Both the position numbers and the translations under genes were made by a program. A stretch of 64,000 nt of DNA. It comes from Pseudomonas farris (GTDB lineage: Bacteria; Pseudomonadota; Gammaproteobacteria; Pseudomonadales; Pseudomonadaceae). Of this stretch, positions 27,565 to 36,888 are shown in pieces; positions within the stretch are counted from its first letter, which is position 1; the number at the start of each line of letters is the position of its first letter. The stretch is from contig NZ_JAHSTV010000003.1 of the NCBI RefSeq assembly GCF_019145235.1, positions 62,001 through 126,000 of the forward strand, given 5' to 3'. The notes below the pieces were generated by a model that was not told where the DNA came from, ran no database searches, and saw nothing but the letters and a program-made list of their open reading frames with translations.

Positions 27565-27695
27565 TGTGGCGAGGGAGCTTGCTCCCGCTCGGCTGCGCAG
27601 CAGTCGCAATCCGGTCATCGCACTCTTTCTGAGTAAACGCGCTGGCTGGTTTGGGACCGCTTCGCGGTCCAGCGGGAGCAAGCTCCCTCGCCACA
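27565..27695. repeat. REPIN (GTGGCGAGGGAGCTTGCTCCCGCT variant)
   Basis: Long REPIN whose arms carry AGCTTGCTCCC instead of GGCTTGCCCCC. It lies between converging genes. Confidence 0.88.
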
Positions 27696-27702
27696 AAAGC
27701 TA

Positions 27703-28623
27703 TCAAACCGCGACAGCGATTTGCTGTTTATCCACCGCCACCAACGTCTCGATCATTGCTCTTGCCGCCGGCGACAACCGAAACCCCGTGCGACTCACAA
27801 TCCCGCACCGGGCATTCATGCTCTCGATGTTTTGCGGCAAATTGCGCCAGTGCAGCAGTGCCAACGAACCCTGGGCGATGTCCTCGACAAACGCCTCGTG
27901 GGTCCCCACGCCGATGGCATTGGATTGCAGCACGATCTTCACTAGCGCCGGAAAATGTTCAGTCTCGATGGTCGGCGAAAAGTCCATCCGCCCACTGAGG
28001 TTCGCCAGCAATTTGCGAATACCCGGCGGGATCAGCGTGGTCGCCAATGGATAGTCGAACATGTCGTTGGTCGACAGGCTTTCCTTGGCGAGCAGCGGAT
28101 GCCCCGGCCGGCAGAAAAACACCCCGCGCTTGGGGGTCAGGGCCTGGGTCTGGAAGTTCGGATCGGCCTCGAAATGACGAATGTCAGCAATGAAGAATTC
28201 GATCTCTTCGCGGCTCAGTGCACGGCTGAGTTTTTCCCAGTTATCCACTTGAAAACAGGTGCGCACTTTCGGGTGTGCATTGATGAATTGCGCCACGGCG
28301 TCCGGCACCAGTTTCACTGCTGGCGCCGGGCCGCAACCGAAGCGCAGTTCACCGGCGTCGAGTTTGGTCATTTGCGTCACTTCGGCGCTGAGCAGTGCTG
28401 CCCCCTGCACCAATGTCAGTGCGTGTTGCAGTACTACCTGGCCTTCGGGCGTGGGGCGTAAATCCTTGTTGCCGCGGTCCACCAGCACGCAACCGAACTC
28501 TTGCTCCAGCCCCTGAATGCTGCGGCTGAATGCCGGTTGAGTGATGCCCATGGCGTCGGCTGCGCGGACAAAACTGCGGTATTCGTTGAGGGCGATGAAG
28601 TAGCGCAACTGGCGAAGATCCAT
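27703..28623 (-). CDS. LysR-family regulator of the sulfate-ester genes (SftR-like)
   Basis: The protein begins MDLRQLRYFIALNEYRSFVRAADAMGITQPAFSRSIQGLEQEFG, a standard LysR helix-turn-helix, followed by a two-lobed effector domain. It is 306 residues from this start; an ATG five codons earlier has no room for a ribosome site. It is divergent from atsK and next to atsR. In P. putida the analogous SftR represses sulfate-ester genes until organosulfates are present, so that role is likely here. It is related to the second LysR protein at 31663. Confidence 0.85.
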   Translation of the reverse strand: MDLRQLRYFIALNEYRSFVRAADAMGITQPAFSRSIQGLEQEFGCVLVDRGNKDLRPTPEGQVVLQHALTLVQGAALLSAEVTQMTKLDAGELRFGCGPAPAVKLVPDAVAQFINAHPKVRTCFQVDNWEKLSRALSREEIEFFIADIRHFEADPNFQTQALTPKRGVFFCRPGHPLLAKESLSTNDMFDYPLATTLIPPGIRKLLANLSGRMDFSPTIETEHFPALVKIVLQSNAIGVGTHEAFVEDIAQGSLALLHWRNLPQNIESMNARCGIVSRTGFRLSPAARAMIETLVAVDKQQIAVAV

Positions 28624-28694
28624 ATGCTTTCCCGGCATCCTAAAAATAGTTCGAAGGCATTTGCGACGAGGGTGGTTGAGGTTTTAAATGCAAG

Positions 28695-28713
28695 CTCTTA
28701 TTCCGTCAACGAA
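28695..28713. promoter_or_regulatory. CTCTTATTCCGTCAACGAA element upstream of atsK
   Basis: This AT-rich box about 95 bases before atsK resembles CTTCTTATTCCTTAACGAA at 38135-38153, upstream of another presumed sulfur-starvation unit. It lies between the divergent LysR gene and atsK, where CysB- or SftR-type control would be expected. Confidence 0.4.
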
Positions 28714-28805
28714 GCATGTGAATATCTATTAGATCTAAAGTGAATATAGATAGAGCGTTGTTTCGCTGCCGCTCAACCGTCAGCAGTCCGATAGAGGGTC
28801 TACCC

Positions 28806-29726
28806 ATGAGCAATGCCGCTTTAGCTGTAAAACCCGCTGTTCACGCGCTTGAAATCCATCCGGTGGCCGGCCGGATAGGCGCCGAGATCCGTGGCGTGCA
28901 TCTCTCAGGTGAGCTGGATGCCGCCGTCATTGACGCCATCCAGCAGGCGCTGGTGCAGTACAAAGTGATCTTCTTCCGCGAGCAGACCCAGCTCGACGAT
29001 CAGCGCCAGGAAGCCTTTGCGCATTTACTCGGCGAGCCAGTGGCGCACCCGACCGTGCCGGTGCGCGATGGCACTCGCTACCTGCTGGAACTGGACGGCG
29101 CTGAAGGCCAGCGCGCCAACTCCTGGCATACCGACGTGACCTTCGTCGACGCCTACCCGAAAGCCTCGATCCTGCGCTCGGTGGTCGCTCCGGCTTTCGG
29201 TGGCGATACCTTGTGGGCAAATACCGCCAGCGCTTACAACGAACTGCCGTTGGAGCTGCGTGAATTGGCCGACAAGCTCTGGGCCGTTCACAGCAATGAA
29301 TACGACTACGCCGGCGCCAAGCCTGACGTCTCGGCAGAGAAGCTGGAGCGCTACCGCAAGGTCTTCACCTCAACCGTTTACGAGACCGAACACCCGGTGG
29401 TTCGCGTACACCCGATCAGCGGCGAAAAGAGTTTGCTGCTGGGGCATTTCGTCAAACGCATCAAAGGTTATTCCCAGGCTGATTCGGCGCATCTGTTCAA
29501 CCTGTTGCAAAGTCACGTCACCCGCCTGGAGAACACCGTGCGCTGGCGCTGGAAGGCCGGTGACGTGGCGATCTGGGACAACCGCTCCACCCAGCATTAC
29601 GCGGTGGATGACTACGGGACTCAGGATCGGGTGGTGCGCCGAGTGACGCTCAAGGGGGAAGTGCCGGTGGGAGTGGTGGGGCAGCGGAGTCAGACTATTA
29701 AAGGGGCTGAAATCGGCGTTGTCTGA
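28806..29726 (+). CDS. atsK: Alkylsulfatase, Fe(II)/2-oxoglutarate-dependent sulfate-ester dioxygenase
   Basis: Cleaves alkyl sulfates oxidatively, giving the aldehyde and sulfate, at the cost of O2 and 2-oxoglutarate. The 306-residue protein is of the TauD/TfdA family and follows P. putida AtsK closely. The iron ligands are H108 and D110 in NSWHTDVTF and the distal His in STQHYAVDDYG; the oxoglutarate-binding Arg lies in RVVRRVTLKG. The start is the ATG after GAGGG; upstream in-frame codons have no ribosome site. It stands between two LysR-type genes in the organosulfate cluster. Confidence 0.95.
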   Translation: MSNAALAVKPAVHALEIHPVAGRIGAEIRGVHLSGELDAAVIDAIQQALVQYKVIFFREQTQLDDQRQEAFAHLLGEPVAHPTVPVRDGTRYLLELDGAEGQRANSWHTDVTFVDAYPKASILRSVVAPAFGGDTLWANTASAYNELPLELRELADKLWAVHSNEYDYAGAKPDVSAEKLERYRKVFTSTVYETEHPVVRVHPISGEKSLLLGHFVKRIKGYSQADSAHLFNLLQSHVTRLENTVRWRWKAGDVAIWDNRSTQHYAVDDYGTQDRVVRRVTLKGEVPVGVVGQRSQTIKGAEIGVV

Positions 29727-29735
29727 TCTGACGTA

Positions 29736-29823
29736 TTCGCGGGCAAGCCTCGCTCCTACAGTTGCGCGCCGACCTTGATAATGGGCGCGACACAACACTG
29801 TAGGAGCGAGGCTTGCCCGCGAA
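29736..29823. repeat. REPIN (GTAGGAGCGAGGCTTGCCCGCGA type)
   Basis: Paired arms of the GTAGGAGCGAGG family, the same family as the outer halves at 26110-26273. Confidence 0.88.
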
Positions 29824-29831
29824 GCTTTTTT

Positions 29832-31448
29832 TCACCACACCCCGATCTGCACCAGTTTCTCGGTCTCCGGTTCGCCATACCGAAACCGCTGCCCACGTAG
29901 ATCAATCTCCTGATGGCTGATGGTCGTCCGTCGCTTCAACCCTCGCACCCACTCAAACAAATACCCTGCATGTTCTTCGCGAACAGAGGCGAACGCCGGA
30001 TCTGCTCCCAAGTCGTGCAGCTCCTGCGGATCATTCAGCAAATCAAACAGCTGTGGCCCAAAGCCGTCATACGCCAGGTATTTCCAGCGTTCGCTGCGCA
30101 CCATGGTCATGCGGCAACGGTCGATGGGCTGCCCCAGTCGCTCCCGCGCCGGAGCCTGAAACGCATAGTCGTATTCGCTGATCGCATAGCGGCGCCAGTC
30201 AGTTTCCAGCCCATGCAACAGCGCAATCAGCGAGCGTCCTTCAAGCCGATGTTCTGCGCCAGGTAGTCCCAGCGCTTCGAGAAAGGTTGGCAGCGCATCG
30301 ATGGTTTCCACCAGTCGGTCATCCACCGAACCCCGCGTAACATCCGCCGCCGCACGCGGGTCGCGAACGATCAACGGAACGCCCACGGCAGGCTCCAGCA
30401 GAAATTCTTTCTCGCCCAGGTAGTGGTCGCCGAGGAAGTCTCCATGATCGCTGGTGAACACAATCAACGTGTCGTCCCAACGGCCGTTGCTCTGAAGAAA
30501 ATCGAACAACCGCCCCAGCTGGTCATCGACCTGTTTGATCAAGCCCATGTAGGTGGGGATCACGTTCAACCGCACTTCATCGCGGGAAAAATTCAAGCTC
30601 TCTTCGTGCTGACGAAACGCACTGTACACCGGGTGATCGCTTTCCTTGCCCGGCACCGCACGCACGGGTGCGATCACCTGCGCGGGGCCATACAACGCGT
30701 GATACGGCGCCGGAGCGATGTAGGGCCAGTGGGGTTTGATGTACGACAGATGCAGGCACCATGGCTGCTCGCCTTGCTCGTCAATGAAGTCGATGGCGCG
30801 GTCGGTGGTATAGGCGGTTTCTGAATGCTGCTCAGGCACGCGGGCCGGCAAATGGGCGTTGCGCATTTTCCAGCCGCTGAGGATTTCCACTTGCTCACCT
30901 TGGGCCGCATTGGCCCAGTCGTGCCACGGATTACGGCCCTCGAAGCCTTGCTCGCGCAGGTAATGGGTGTAGGGCGCGGACTCGCGTTTTTCGTCGAACA
31001 ACGGGTTGTCGGGGAAGATCCCATCATGGCGAAAGTACGCTTCGAATCCGACTTCGTTCAGCGCTTGCGCCTGCTCGCTGAGCGGGTCGATGGCCAAGCG
31101 CTGCAAGGCATCGAGATTGGGCGTGGCGTGGGTCTTGCCCACCAGCGCTGTGCGGATGTCATGAGGGCGAAGGTAATCGCCGAGGGTCAGTTCTTCCAGG
31201 GGCAACGGCACCGCGTTCCAGGCCACTTGATGGCTGCTGACGTAACGCCCGGTGTAGGCCGACATCCGTGACGGTCCGCAGATTGTGCCTTGGGTGTAGG
31301 CGCGACTGAAACGCACGCCGGCGGCGGCCAGGCGATCGATATTCGGGGTGTGCAAGTGCGGGTGGCCGTAGCACGACAGGTAATCGCGGCGCAGTTGATC
31401 GCACATGATGTACAGCACATTGCGCACGGGGGTCGGGGTGTTGGGCAT
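29832..31448 (-). CDS. Sulfatase/phosphonate monoester hydrolase-type enzyme
   Basis: The 538-residue alkaline-phosphatase-superfamily hydrolase has MCDQLRRDYLSCYG (metal ligand Asp) at the start and CGPSRMSAYTGR with the presumed formylglycine cysteine at residue 57. HVGKTH-like ALVGKTHATPN and FTSDHGDFLGDH (metal site) follow. The position of the cysteine and the CGPSR form are like phosphonate monoester hydrolases and related sulfatases rather than AtsA. No signal peptide is seen. Its neighbours (LysR gene, TonB receptor, atsK) point to a sulfate ester as the physiological substrate, but phosphodiester or phosphonate monoester activity is possible. Confidence 0.85.
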   Translation of the reverse strand: MPNTPTPVRNVLYIMCDQLRRDYLSCYGHPHLHTPNIDRLAAAGVRFSRAYTQGTICGPSRMSAYTGRYVSSHQVAWNAVPLPLEELTLGDYLRPHDIRTALVGKTHATPNLDALQRLAIDPLSEQAQALNEVGFEAYFRHDGIFPDNPLFDEKRESAPYTHYLREQGFEGRNPWHDWANAAQGEQVEILSGWKMRNAHLPARVPEQHSETAYTTDRAIDFIDEQGEQPWCLHLSYIKPHWPYIAPAPYHALYGPAQVIAPVRAVPGKESDHPVYSAFRQHEESLNFSRDEVRLNVIPTYMGLIKQVDDQLGRLFDFLQSNGRWDDTLIVFTSDHGDFLGDHYLGEKEFLLEPAVGVPLIVRDPRAAADVTRGSVDDRLVETIDALPTFLEALGLPGAEHRLEGRSLIALLHGLETDWRRYAISEYDYAFQAPARERLGQPIDRCRMTMVRSERWKYLAYDGFGPQLFDLLNDPQELHDLGADPAFASVREEHAGYLFEWVRGLKRRTTISHQEIDLRGQRFRYGEPETEKLVQIGVW

Positions 31449-31563
31449 GGGGTTCACCGATCAAAAGACAGGTGACGGTTTTCGCTGGTGCGGTGGGGTG
31501 GGGGCAAGTGCATTTGGGGAATGGGGTTTATGCAGAAAGTGCATCATTGCCTGGGCCGACGCT

Positions 31564-31652
31564 TTCGCGGGCAAGCCCGCTCCCACAGTTTTTGTGTGGA
31601 TCACAAATTGTGGGCTTGCACAGATCCACTGTGGGAGCGGGCTTGCCCGCGA
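31564..31652. repeat. REPIN (CGCGGGCAAGCCCGCTCCCACA type)
   Basis: Paired inverted arms separate the hydrolase start from the LysR stop. Confidence 0.9.
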
Positions 31653-31662
31653 TGAGGCCCGA

Positions 31663-32607
31663 TCAGACAGCCAGATTCTCCAGCGAACACACGTCCTCAT
31701 CCTGCCCATCGATCGCCTTGATCTGCGCAATCATCGCCTCAGCCAACGGCGACAACCGATACCCGGCCCGGCTGACAATTCCGTAACGGGTGTACAGCTC
31801 TTCCAGGTCATCGGCCAACCCATCGATCTTCAAGCACACCAGTTCACCCTTGGCATTGTGCAATGCATCGGAATAGACGCCGACGATGCCGATGACGTCC
31901 GAACGCATCACCACGCTGAGCAGGCTGGCGCTGTTCTCGCATTCCACATTCGGGGTGAAGTCCGGGCGGCCGCTGAGGTCGACGATGACTTTTCGCAGGT
32001 TCGGCGGGCGGATGCTGACCGCCATCGGATAGCTCATCAACTCGGCAGCACTGACGCTTTCGCGACCGGCCAACGGATGCCCGGCGCGGCAGCAGAAGTG
32101 CCATTTACGCGGGCGCAGACGCTGGGTCAGGTAGTCCGGGTCGGCCTCGAAATAGCGAGTGTCAGCGACGAAGAATTCGAACTCCTCACTCAGCAGTCGC
32201 TTGCTCAGGCTTTGCCAGTCGTCCACTTGGAACTGCACCCGTGCTTTCGGATAGCGCCCGATGAAGCTGCCGATTGCCCGCGGGATCAATCCCGCCGCGG
32301 GCGCCGGGCCGCAACCAAAGCGCAATTCACCGGCCTCCAGGCCATTGAACTGGCTGATCTCGTTGGCCATCTGCTGCGCACCGCTGACCAGTCGCCGCGC
32401 ATGTTCGAGCAACACCTGACCCTGTTTGGTCGGCGCCAGATCCTTGCGTCCGCGATCCACCAACTGACAGCCGACGCTGTGTTCCAGTGCCTGAATGCTG
32501 CGGCTGAACGCCGATTGCGACAGGTTCACCGCCATCGCGCCCGCGACGAAGCTGCGCTGTTCGGCGAGGGCAATGAAGTGACGGAGCTGGCGCAAATCGA
32601 TATGCAT
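31663..32607 (-). CDS. LysR-family regulator
   Basis: The 314-residue protein begins MHIDLRQLRHFIALAEQRSFVAGAMAVNLSQSAFSRSIQALEHSVG, a LysR DNA-binding domain, and has an effector domain that matches the other LysR protein of this cluster segment by segment (GELRFGCGPAP, EFFVADTRYFEADP versus EFFIADIRHFEADP). It is divergent from the TonB-receptor gene, so it probably controls uptake of, or response to, a related organosulfur compound. Confidence 0.9.
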   Translation of the reverse strand: MHIDLRQLRHFIALAEQRSFVAGAMAVNLSQSAFSRSIQALEHSVGCQLVDRGRKDLAPTKQGQVLLEHARRLVSGAQQMANEISQFNGLEAGELRFGCGPAPAAGLIPRAIGSFIGRYPKARVQFQVDDWQSLSKRLLSEEFEFFVADTRYFEADPDYLTQRLRPRKWHFCCRAGHPLAGRESVSAAELMSYPMAVSIRPPNLRKVIVDLSGRPDFTPNVECENSASLLSVVMRSDVIGIVGVYSDALHNAKGELVCLKIDGLADDLEELYTRYGIVSRAGYRLSPLAEAMIAQIKAIDGQDEDVCSLENLAV

Positions 32608-32773
32608 TTTTCACATTAAAAATATCGGGCAAATGCATTGGATATGCATTAGGTCGACTCCTTATAAAGGCAATCTCTTATGCAGTAAATATCTGTAAAA
32701 ACATAAATAAATAACTTTAAAGAATATGCATCGCTGAAAAGTCACTGCGTGTTTTTTGACCAGGAGCTGCTCA

Positions 32774-35125
32774 ATGAGTCCGTTGAACCCTGCCTCACCC
32801 TTGATACCACGACGGCTCAAACGCCTGCCCCTGGCCCTGTTGCTGGCGGGGAGCGCCCAAGCGTATGCGGCCGATACCACAACCCCCGAAGCGGTCCCCG
32901 CCGGGAAAGTCACGGCTGACAGCTCGCAGCTGGAAACCGTGACTGTCACCACCCGCCGCCGCGAAGAAAGCTCGCAGGACGTGCCGACGCCGATGAGTGT
33001 GGTCAGCGGTCAGGCGCTGGAATCACAGCGGGTCTATCGCATCCAGGATTTGCAACAACTGGTGCCCAGCGTCAACGTCGCCTACATGCATGCGCGCCAG
33101 TCCAGCGTGTCGATCCGAGGTCTGGGCAACAACCCGGCGAGCGATGGCCTGGAAGGCAGCGTCGGGCTCTACATCGACAACGTTTACCTCGGCCGGCCGG
33201 GCATGGCGGTGTTCGATCTGATGGACATCGAACAACTCGAAGTGCTGCGTGGCCCGCAAGGTACGTTATTTGGCAAGAACACCACCGCAGGCGTCATCAA
33301 CATCAGCACTCGCGCCCCGACCTTTACCCCAGAGCGCAGTATCGAAACGTCGGTGGGCGAGGACGGTTACTTCCAGACCAAGGGCACGATTTCCGGGCCG
33401 TTGAACGACGAACTGACCGGGCGCTTTTCTGCTTATCGCACCCGCAGCGACGGCGACATCAACAACGAATTCAATGGCCATGATTTGAACGGCGGATCTC
33501 GCGAGGGCTTCCGTGGGCAGTTGCTGTACAAACCGAACGAGTCGTTCAACCTGCGCTGGATCGGCGACTACAACGAAGAGGACTCCAGCGCCGGCACTCG
33601 TGTGTTGTACAGCACCGGGCCGACCATCAATGGCGTCAACCTCTACCAGTCACGGGCCAACGCCGCCGGTGCGACGCTGGTCAATGGTTCCCACCGCAAG
33701 GTCAATCTGGACAACGATCAACACGTCACCGTGCATCAGGGCGGTACATCGCTGGAGGCCAACTGGACCTTGCCGAACGATTTCACCCTGACGTCGATCA
33801 GCTCCTATCGTTGGTGGAATTTCACCCCGCGCAATGACGACGGTCTGAACGTGGCAGCGACCTACAATGCCGGGGTTTCAGTGGAGGACAAACAGTATTC
33901 CCAGGAATTTCGCCTGGCCTCGCCGAAAGGTGAGTTCTTCGATTACGTGCTGGGCGCCTATTACTTCGGCTCGGATCTGGACAACAAATCCTTCGCCTAT
34001 TACGGCCCGCAAGCGGACATCTGGAACGGCACGCCACGCGGCGCCTTGGCCAACGTCAACAGCGTGGGCCACGGCCATATCGAAACCGACAGCTTTGCAT
34101 TGTTCGCTCAAGGCACCTGGCACCTCACCGAGCGTCTGGATTTTACTGCCGGGGGGCGCGGCACCTATGAAGAGAAAACCGCCTGGGTCACGCGCGATGC
34201 ACCGGTGGGTGGCGCGGCCGTCACCGGCGCGGCGGCCACCGCAAGGCGCGGTCGTACCGGCGCTTACGATTCCGGCGATTTGAATCAATACAGTTCCAGT
34301 CCTTCCGGATTGTTGAACCTCAGCTACCGCTTCACCGATGACTTGCTCGGCTACGCAACGCTGTCCCACGGCGAGAAGTCCGGCGGGGTGAACCTTGCCG
34401 TCGGTTCAGCGCCAACCGCGGGCGCCGACTCATTGTTGATCGGCACCGAGCGCGCCAACAATGCCGAACTGGGTTTCAAGAGCACCCTGTGGGACCGTCG
34501 CCTGCAACTTAACGCCAACGTGTTCTGGACCCAGGTCAACGGTTACCAGACCAACGCCTACGACGCCGCGAACCGCGTGCAATACCTGACCAACGCCGGC
34601 TCCGTGCGCTCTCGCGGCGTGGAGTTCGAAAGCACCCTGATCCCGTTGCGCGGCCTGACGTTGAACGTTAACGGTTCCTACAACGACGTGAGCTACCTCT
34701 CCTACAAGGACGCACCATGCCCACCGGAAGTCAGCCTGGCTCCGGGCGCCCCGGCGTCTTGCGACCTCAGCGGCCACCAGGTGGTCGGTGCTTCGAAATG
34801 GATCGGCAACGCCAACGGCGAGTACAAATGGAACCTCGCCAACGGCTTCGAAGAGTACGTTACTGCAAGCTACGCGTTCCGCTCCAAAGCGGTGGGCACG
34901 GTGGAAGACTCTGACTACGGGCAGATCCCGAGTTATGCGGTGGTCAACTTATCCACAGGCCTGCGCGGCGACTTCAATCAGGGCCAATGGGACGTTTCCC
35001 TGTGGCTGAAAAACGCCTTCGACAAGACCTACTACACGACCCTGTGGACGGGCGGTAATGGCGGCTACGAAGGGCTACTCGGCACACCAAGGACGCTGGG
35101 CGTGACCGGTCGTTATGATTTCTGA
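32774..35125 (+). CDS. TonB-dependent outer-membrane receptor
   Basis: The 783-residue protein has a signal peptide (LLLAGSAQAYA, cleavage about residue 33), a TonB-box-like stretch ETVTVTTRR, a plug domain (DVPTPMSVVSGQALESQ ... LRGPQGTLFGKNTTAGVINI) and a C-terminal beta-barrel ending in Phe (GVTGRYDF). Such receptors pull scarce ligands through the outer membrane using TonB energy. Position next to sulfatase, LysR and a private tonB-exbBD operon suggests an organosulfur ligand rather than a siderophore. The ATG follows AGGAG. Confidence 0.93.
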   Translation: MSPLNPASPLIPRRLKRLPLALLLAGSAQAYAADTTTPEAVPAGKVTADSSQLETVTVTTRRREESSQDVPTPMSVVSGQALESQRVYRIQDLQQLVPSVNVAYMHARQSSVSIRGLGNNPASDGLEGSVGLYIDNVYLGRPGMAVFDLMDIEQLEVLRGPQGTLFGKNTTAGVINISTRAPTFTPERSIETSVGEDGYFQTKGTISGPLNDELTGRFSAYRTRSDGDINNEFNGHDLNGGSREGFRGQLLYKPNESFNLRWIGDYNEEDSSAGTRVLYSTGPTINGVNLYQSRANAAGATLVNGSHRKVNLDNDQHVTVHQGGTSLEANWTLPNDFTLTSISSYRWWNFTPRNDDGLNVAATYNAGVSVEDKQYSQEFRLASPKGEFFDYVLGAYYFGSDLDNKSFAYYGPQADIWNGTPRGALANVNSVGHGHIETDSFALFAQGTWHLTERLDFTAGGRGTYEEKTAWVTRDAPVGGAAVTGAAATARRGRTGAYDSGDLNQYSSSPSGLLNLSYRFTDDLLGYATLSHGEKSGGVNLAVGSAPTAGADSLLIGTERANNAELGFKSTLWDRRLQLNANVFWTQVNGYQTNAYDAANRVQYLTNAGSVRSRGVEFESTLIPLRGLTLNVNGSYNDVSYLSYKDAPCPPEVSLAPGAPASCDLSGHQVVGASKWIGNANGEYKWNLANGFEEYVTASYAFRSKAVGTVEDSDYGQIPSYAVVNLSTGLRGDFNQGQWDVSLWLKNAFDKTYYTTLWTGGNGGYEGLLGTPRTLGVTGRYDF

Positions 35126-35332
35126 CTTAGTCCGAAGGGAAGTAATGAGTGCTTTGTTTTGGAATAAATTATGAAGTGTTTACATAGTCATTATTGCATT
35201 TTAGTAGATGAATAAAGCCTTTCTGATGTGGACAAAATCCAAGGGTCGAACCATGCTCACTGGCGTGAGTTTCCAGGAGGAAACTTGCTTTCATCGGAAG
35301 ATACTTATTTAAACGATAAAGGAAATCGAACC

Positions 35333-35659
35333 ATGTCGAGCATTAATGGTACTTATGTGAACTCCAACGCTGGCGCCAAGCTGGTTATTACCGATGGCAA
35401 CGATTCCAATGGCACATTCAGTGGCTCGTTCAGCCAAGGTGGTGTGAACTACGAAGTCAGTTATGGGCATTACCACTTTCAGAACAGCACCGGGCAACCG
35501 ACCATCGTCACCTTTACCGGTTTGAATGATGGCACTGGGTATCAGGCTTGGTCACTGTTTTCGCCGGACCACAACTATTCCCGACTTCGGGCAGCGGGTT
35601 CGCGTACCAACTTCGATGGTGATGTAGTGACATTGGGTGGCGAGTTCGTCAAGCAATAA
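35333..35659 (+). CDS. Small beta-rich protein, avidin-like
   Basis: The 108-residue protein has alternating strand-like segments: INGTYVNSNAGAKLVITD, NGTFSGSFSQGGVNYEVSYGHY, PTIVTFTGLND, YQAWSLFSPDHNYSRLRAAGSR, VVTLGGEFVKQ. The opening GTY-N-GAKLVIT and the short beta-meander are reminiscent of the avidin/streptavidin fold, but most of the biotin-contacting Trp residues cannot be placed (one W only). There is no signal peptide. The ATG after AAAGGAAATC is preferred over a longer frame. It lies in AT-rich DNA between the TonB receptor and tonB. Ligand unknown; the family assignment is tentative. Confidence 0.7.
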   Translation: MSSINGTYVNSNAGAKLVITDGNDSNGTFSGSFSQGGVNYEVSYGHYHFQNSTGQPTIVTFTGLNDGTGYQAWSLFSPDHNYSRLRAAGSRTNFDGDVVTLGGEFVKQ

Positions 35660-35676
35660 ACATTGCTGTAGTAACT

Positions 35677-35716
35677 AACAGGTTGATGCATTAGTCATGC
35701 ATCAGCCTGTTTTTGT
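35677..35716 (+). terminator. Terminator after the avidin-like gene
   Basis: The stem AACAGG-T-TGATGCA pairs with TGCATCA-G-CCTGTT and is followed by TTTTG. The next 320 bases to tonB are AT-rich and look like promoter DNA; no further gene was seen. Confidence 0.85.
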
Positions 35717-36037
35717 TTGTGAGTATCATTTAACGGATGTCCTTTCAAATTTTTAGTTGTGTTCACCGTCCCGCTCCCTCGGAAGTCCATGCTTTCCACA
35801 AATAATTTCAATGCGTAAAAAGCATCGTTTTTTACGCACTTGGCTACAAGCCTTGTACGACGTGGCTTTGGCGAATCTGACGATTTTTAATATTCTATTT
35901 TGATCTATGTGTAACATTAAAAATTACTTTAAGAGATAAGCGCCTGGCCCAATGATTCCCCCATCGATTGGACGCACGGGGGATATCAGGTGCGACCTGT
36001 CGGGTTTTTCGCAAAAGAGACCGCAGGGAGTAAATCA

Positions 36038-36844
36038 ATGGGCAATGTCCAAACCGCTGTCCGTGCGCATGAGGCGCTGTGGCGCCAGGCACCGAGCGGC
36101 GACTTGGTCGATCTCGGCCGGCCACACCGTGTGCCCTTGGACCAGTTGCGTTTGCAGCGTGCGCCCAAGGGCATTCTGAGTCGACGGGAAACGATCCTGC
36201 TCGGTGTGCTGGCGTTGTTGGTGCATGGTGCAGTGATCTATTGGGTCAATCAGCAACCGACCAAGGCATTGCCAATCGTGCCGCCGGAGGTCCCGCCGAT
36301 GACCATCGAGTTCACGCGCCCGGCACCGCCAGTAGTCGAGCCGCCACCACCGCAACCAGTACAACCGGTGATTGAGCCGCCGCCAGTGGAAGACGAACTG
36401 GCCGTGAAACCTCCACCACCGAAACCGATCCCCAAGCCGAAGCCTATCGCCAAACCGGTGCCGAAACCGACACCCAAAGCGGTCTTGCAGCCACCGGCAC
36501 CGCCACAACCGGCGGTCCCTGTTGCGGCTCCGTCGCCACCTGCGCCACCGGCACCCGCACCGTTGACCCCAGCCTCGGCCAATGCCGCATACCTGAAAAA
36601 CCCGGCCCCGGAATACCCGTCTCTGGCGCAGCGTCGCGGCTGGGAAGGCACGGTGTTGTTGCGAGTGCACGTGCTGGCCAGCGGCAAGCCCGGCGAAATC
36701 CAGATTCAGAAAAGCAGTGGTCGCCAGCCACTCGACGACGCGGCGTTAAGCGCTGTGAAACGGTGGAGCTTTGTGCCGGCCAAGCAGGGTGATGTCGCCC
36801 AGGACGGCTGGGTCAGCGTGCCCATCGATTTCAAGATTCATTAA
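36038..36844 (+). CDS. tonB: TonB energy-transducing protein
   Basis: Couples the ExbB/ExbD proton channel to outer-membrane receptors. The 268-residue protein has a cytoplasmic N-terminus, one membrane segment near residues 50-70 (ILLGVLALLVHGAVIYWV), a Pro/Lys-rich spacer (KPPPPKPIPKPKPIAKP) that spans the periplasm, and the C-terminal domain (NPAPEYPSLAQRRGWEGTVLLRVHVLASGKPG ... AVKRWSFVPAKQ). The ATG follows GGGAG. It leads an operon with exbB and exbD. Confidence 0.93.
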   Translation: MGNVQTAVRAHEALWRQAPSGDLVDLGRPHRVPLDQLRLQRAPKGILSRRETILLGVLALLVHGAVIYWVNQQPTKALPIVPPEVPPMTIEFTRPAPPVVEPPPPQPVQPVIEPPPVEDELAVKPPPPKPIPKPKPIAKPVPKPTPKAVLQPPAPPQPAVPVAAPSPPAPPAPAPLTPASANAAYLKNPAPEYPSLAQRRGWEGTVLLRVHVLASGKPGEIQIQKSSGRQPLDDAALSAVKRWSFVPAKQGDVAQDGWVSVPIDFKIH

Positions 36845-36888
36845 ACCGAAACCTTTTTAGCGCGAAACGTTTACACGAGGAATTCACC

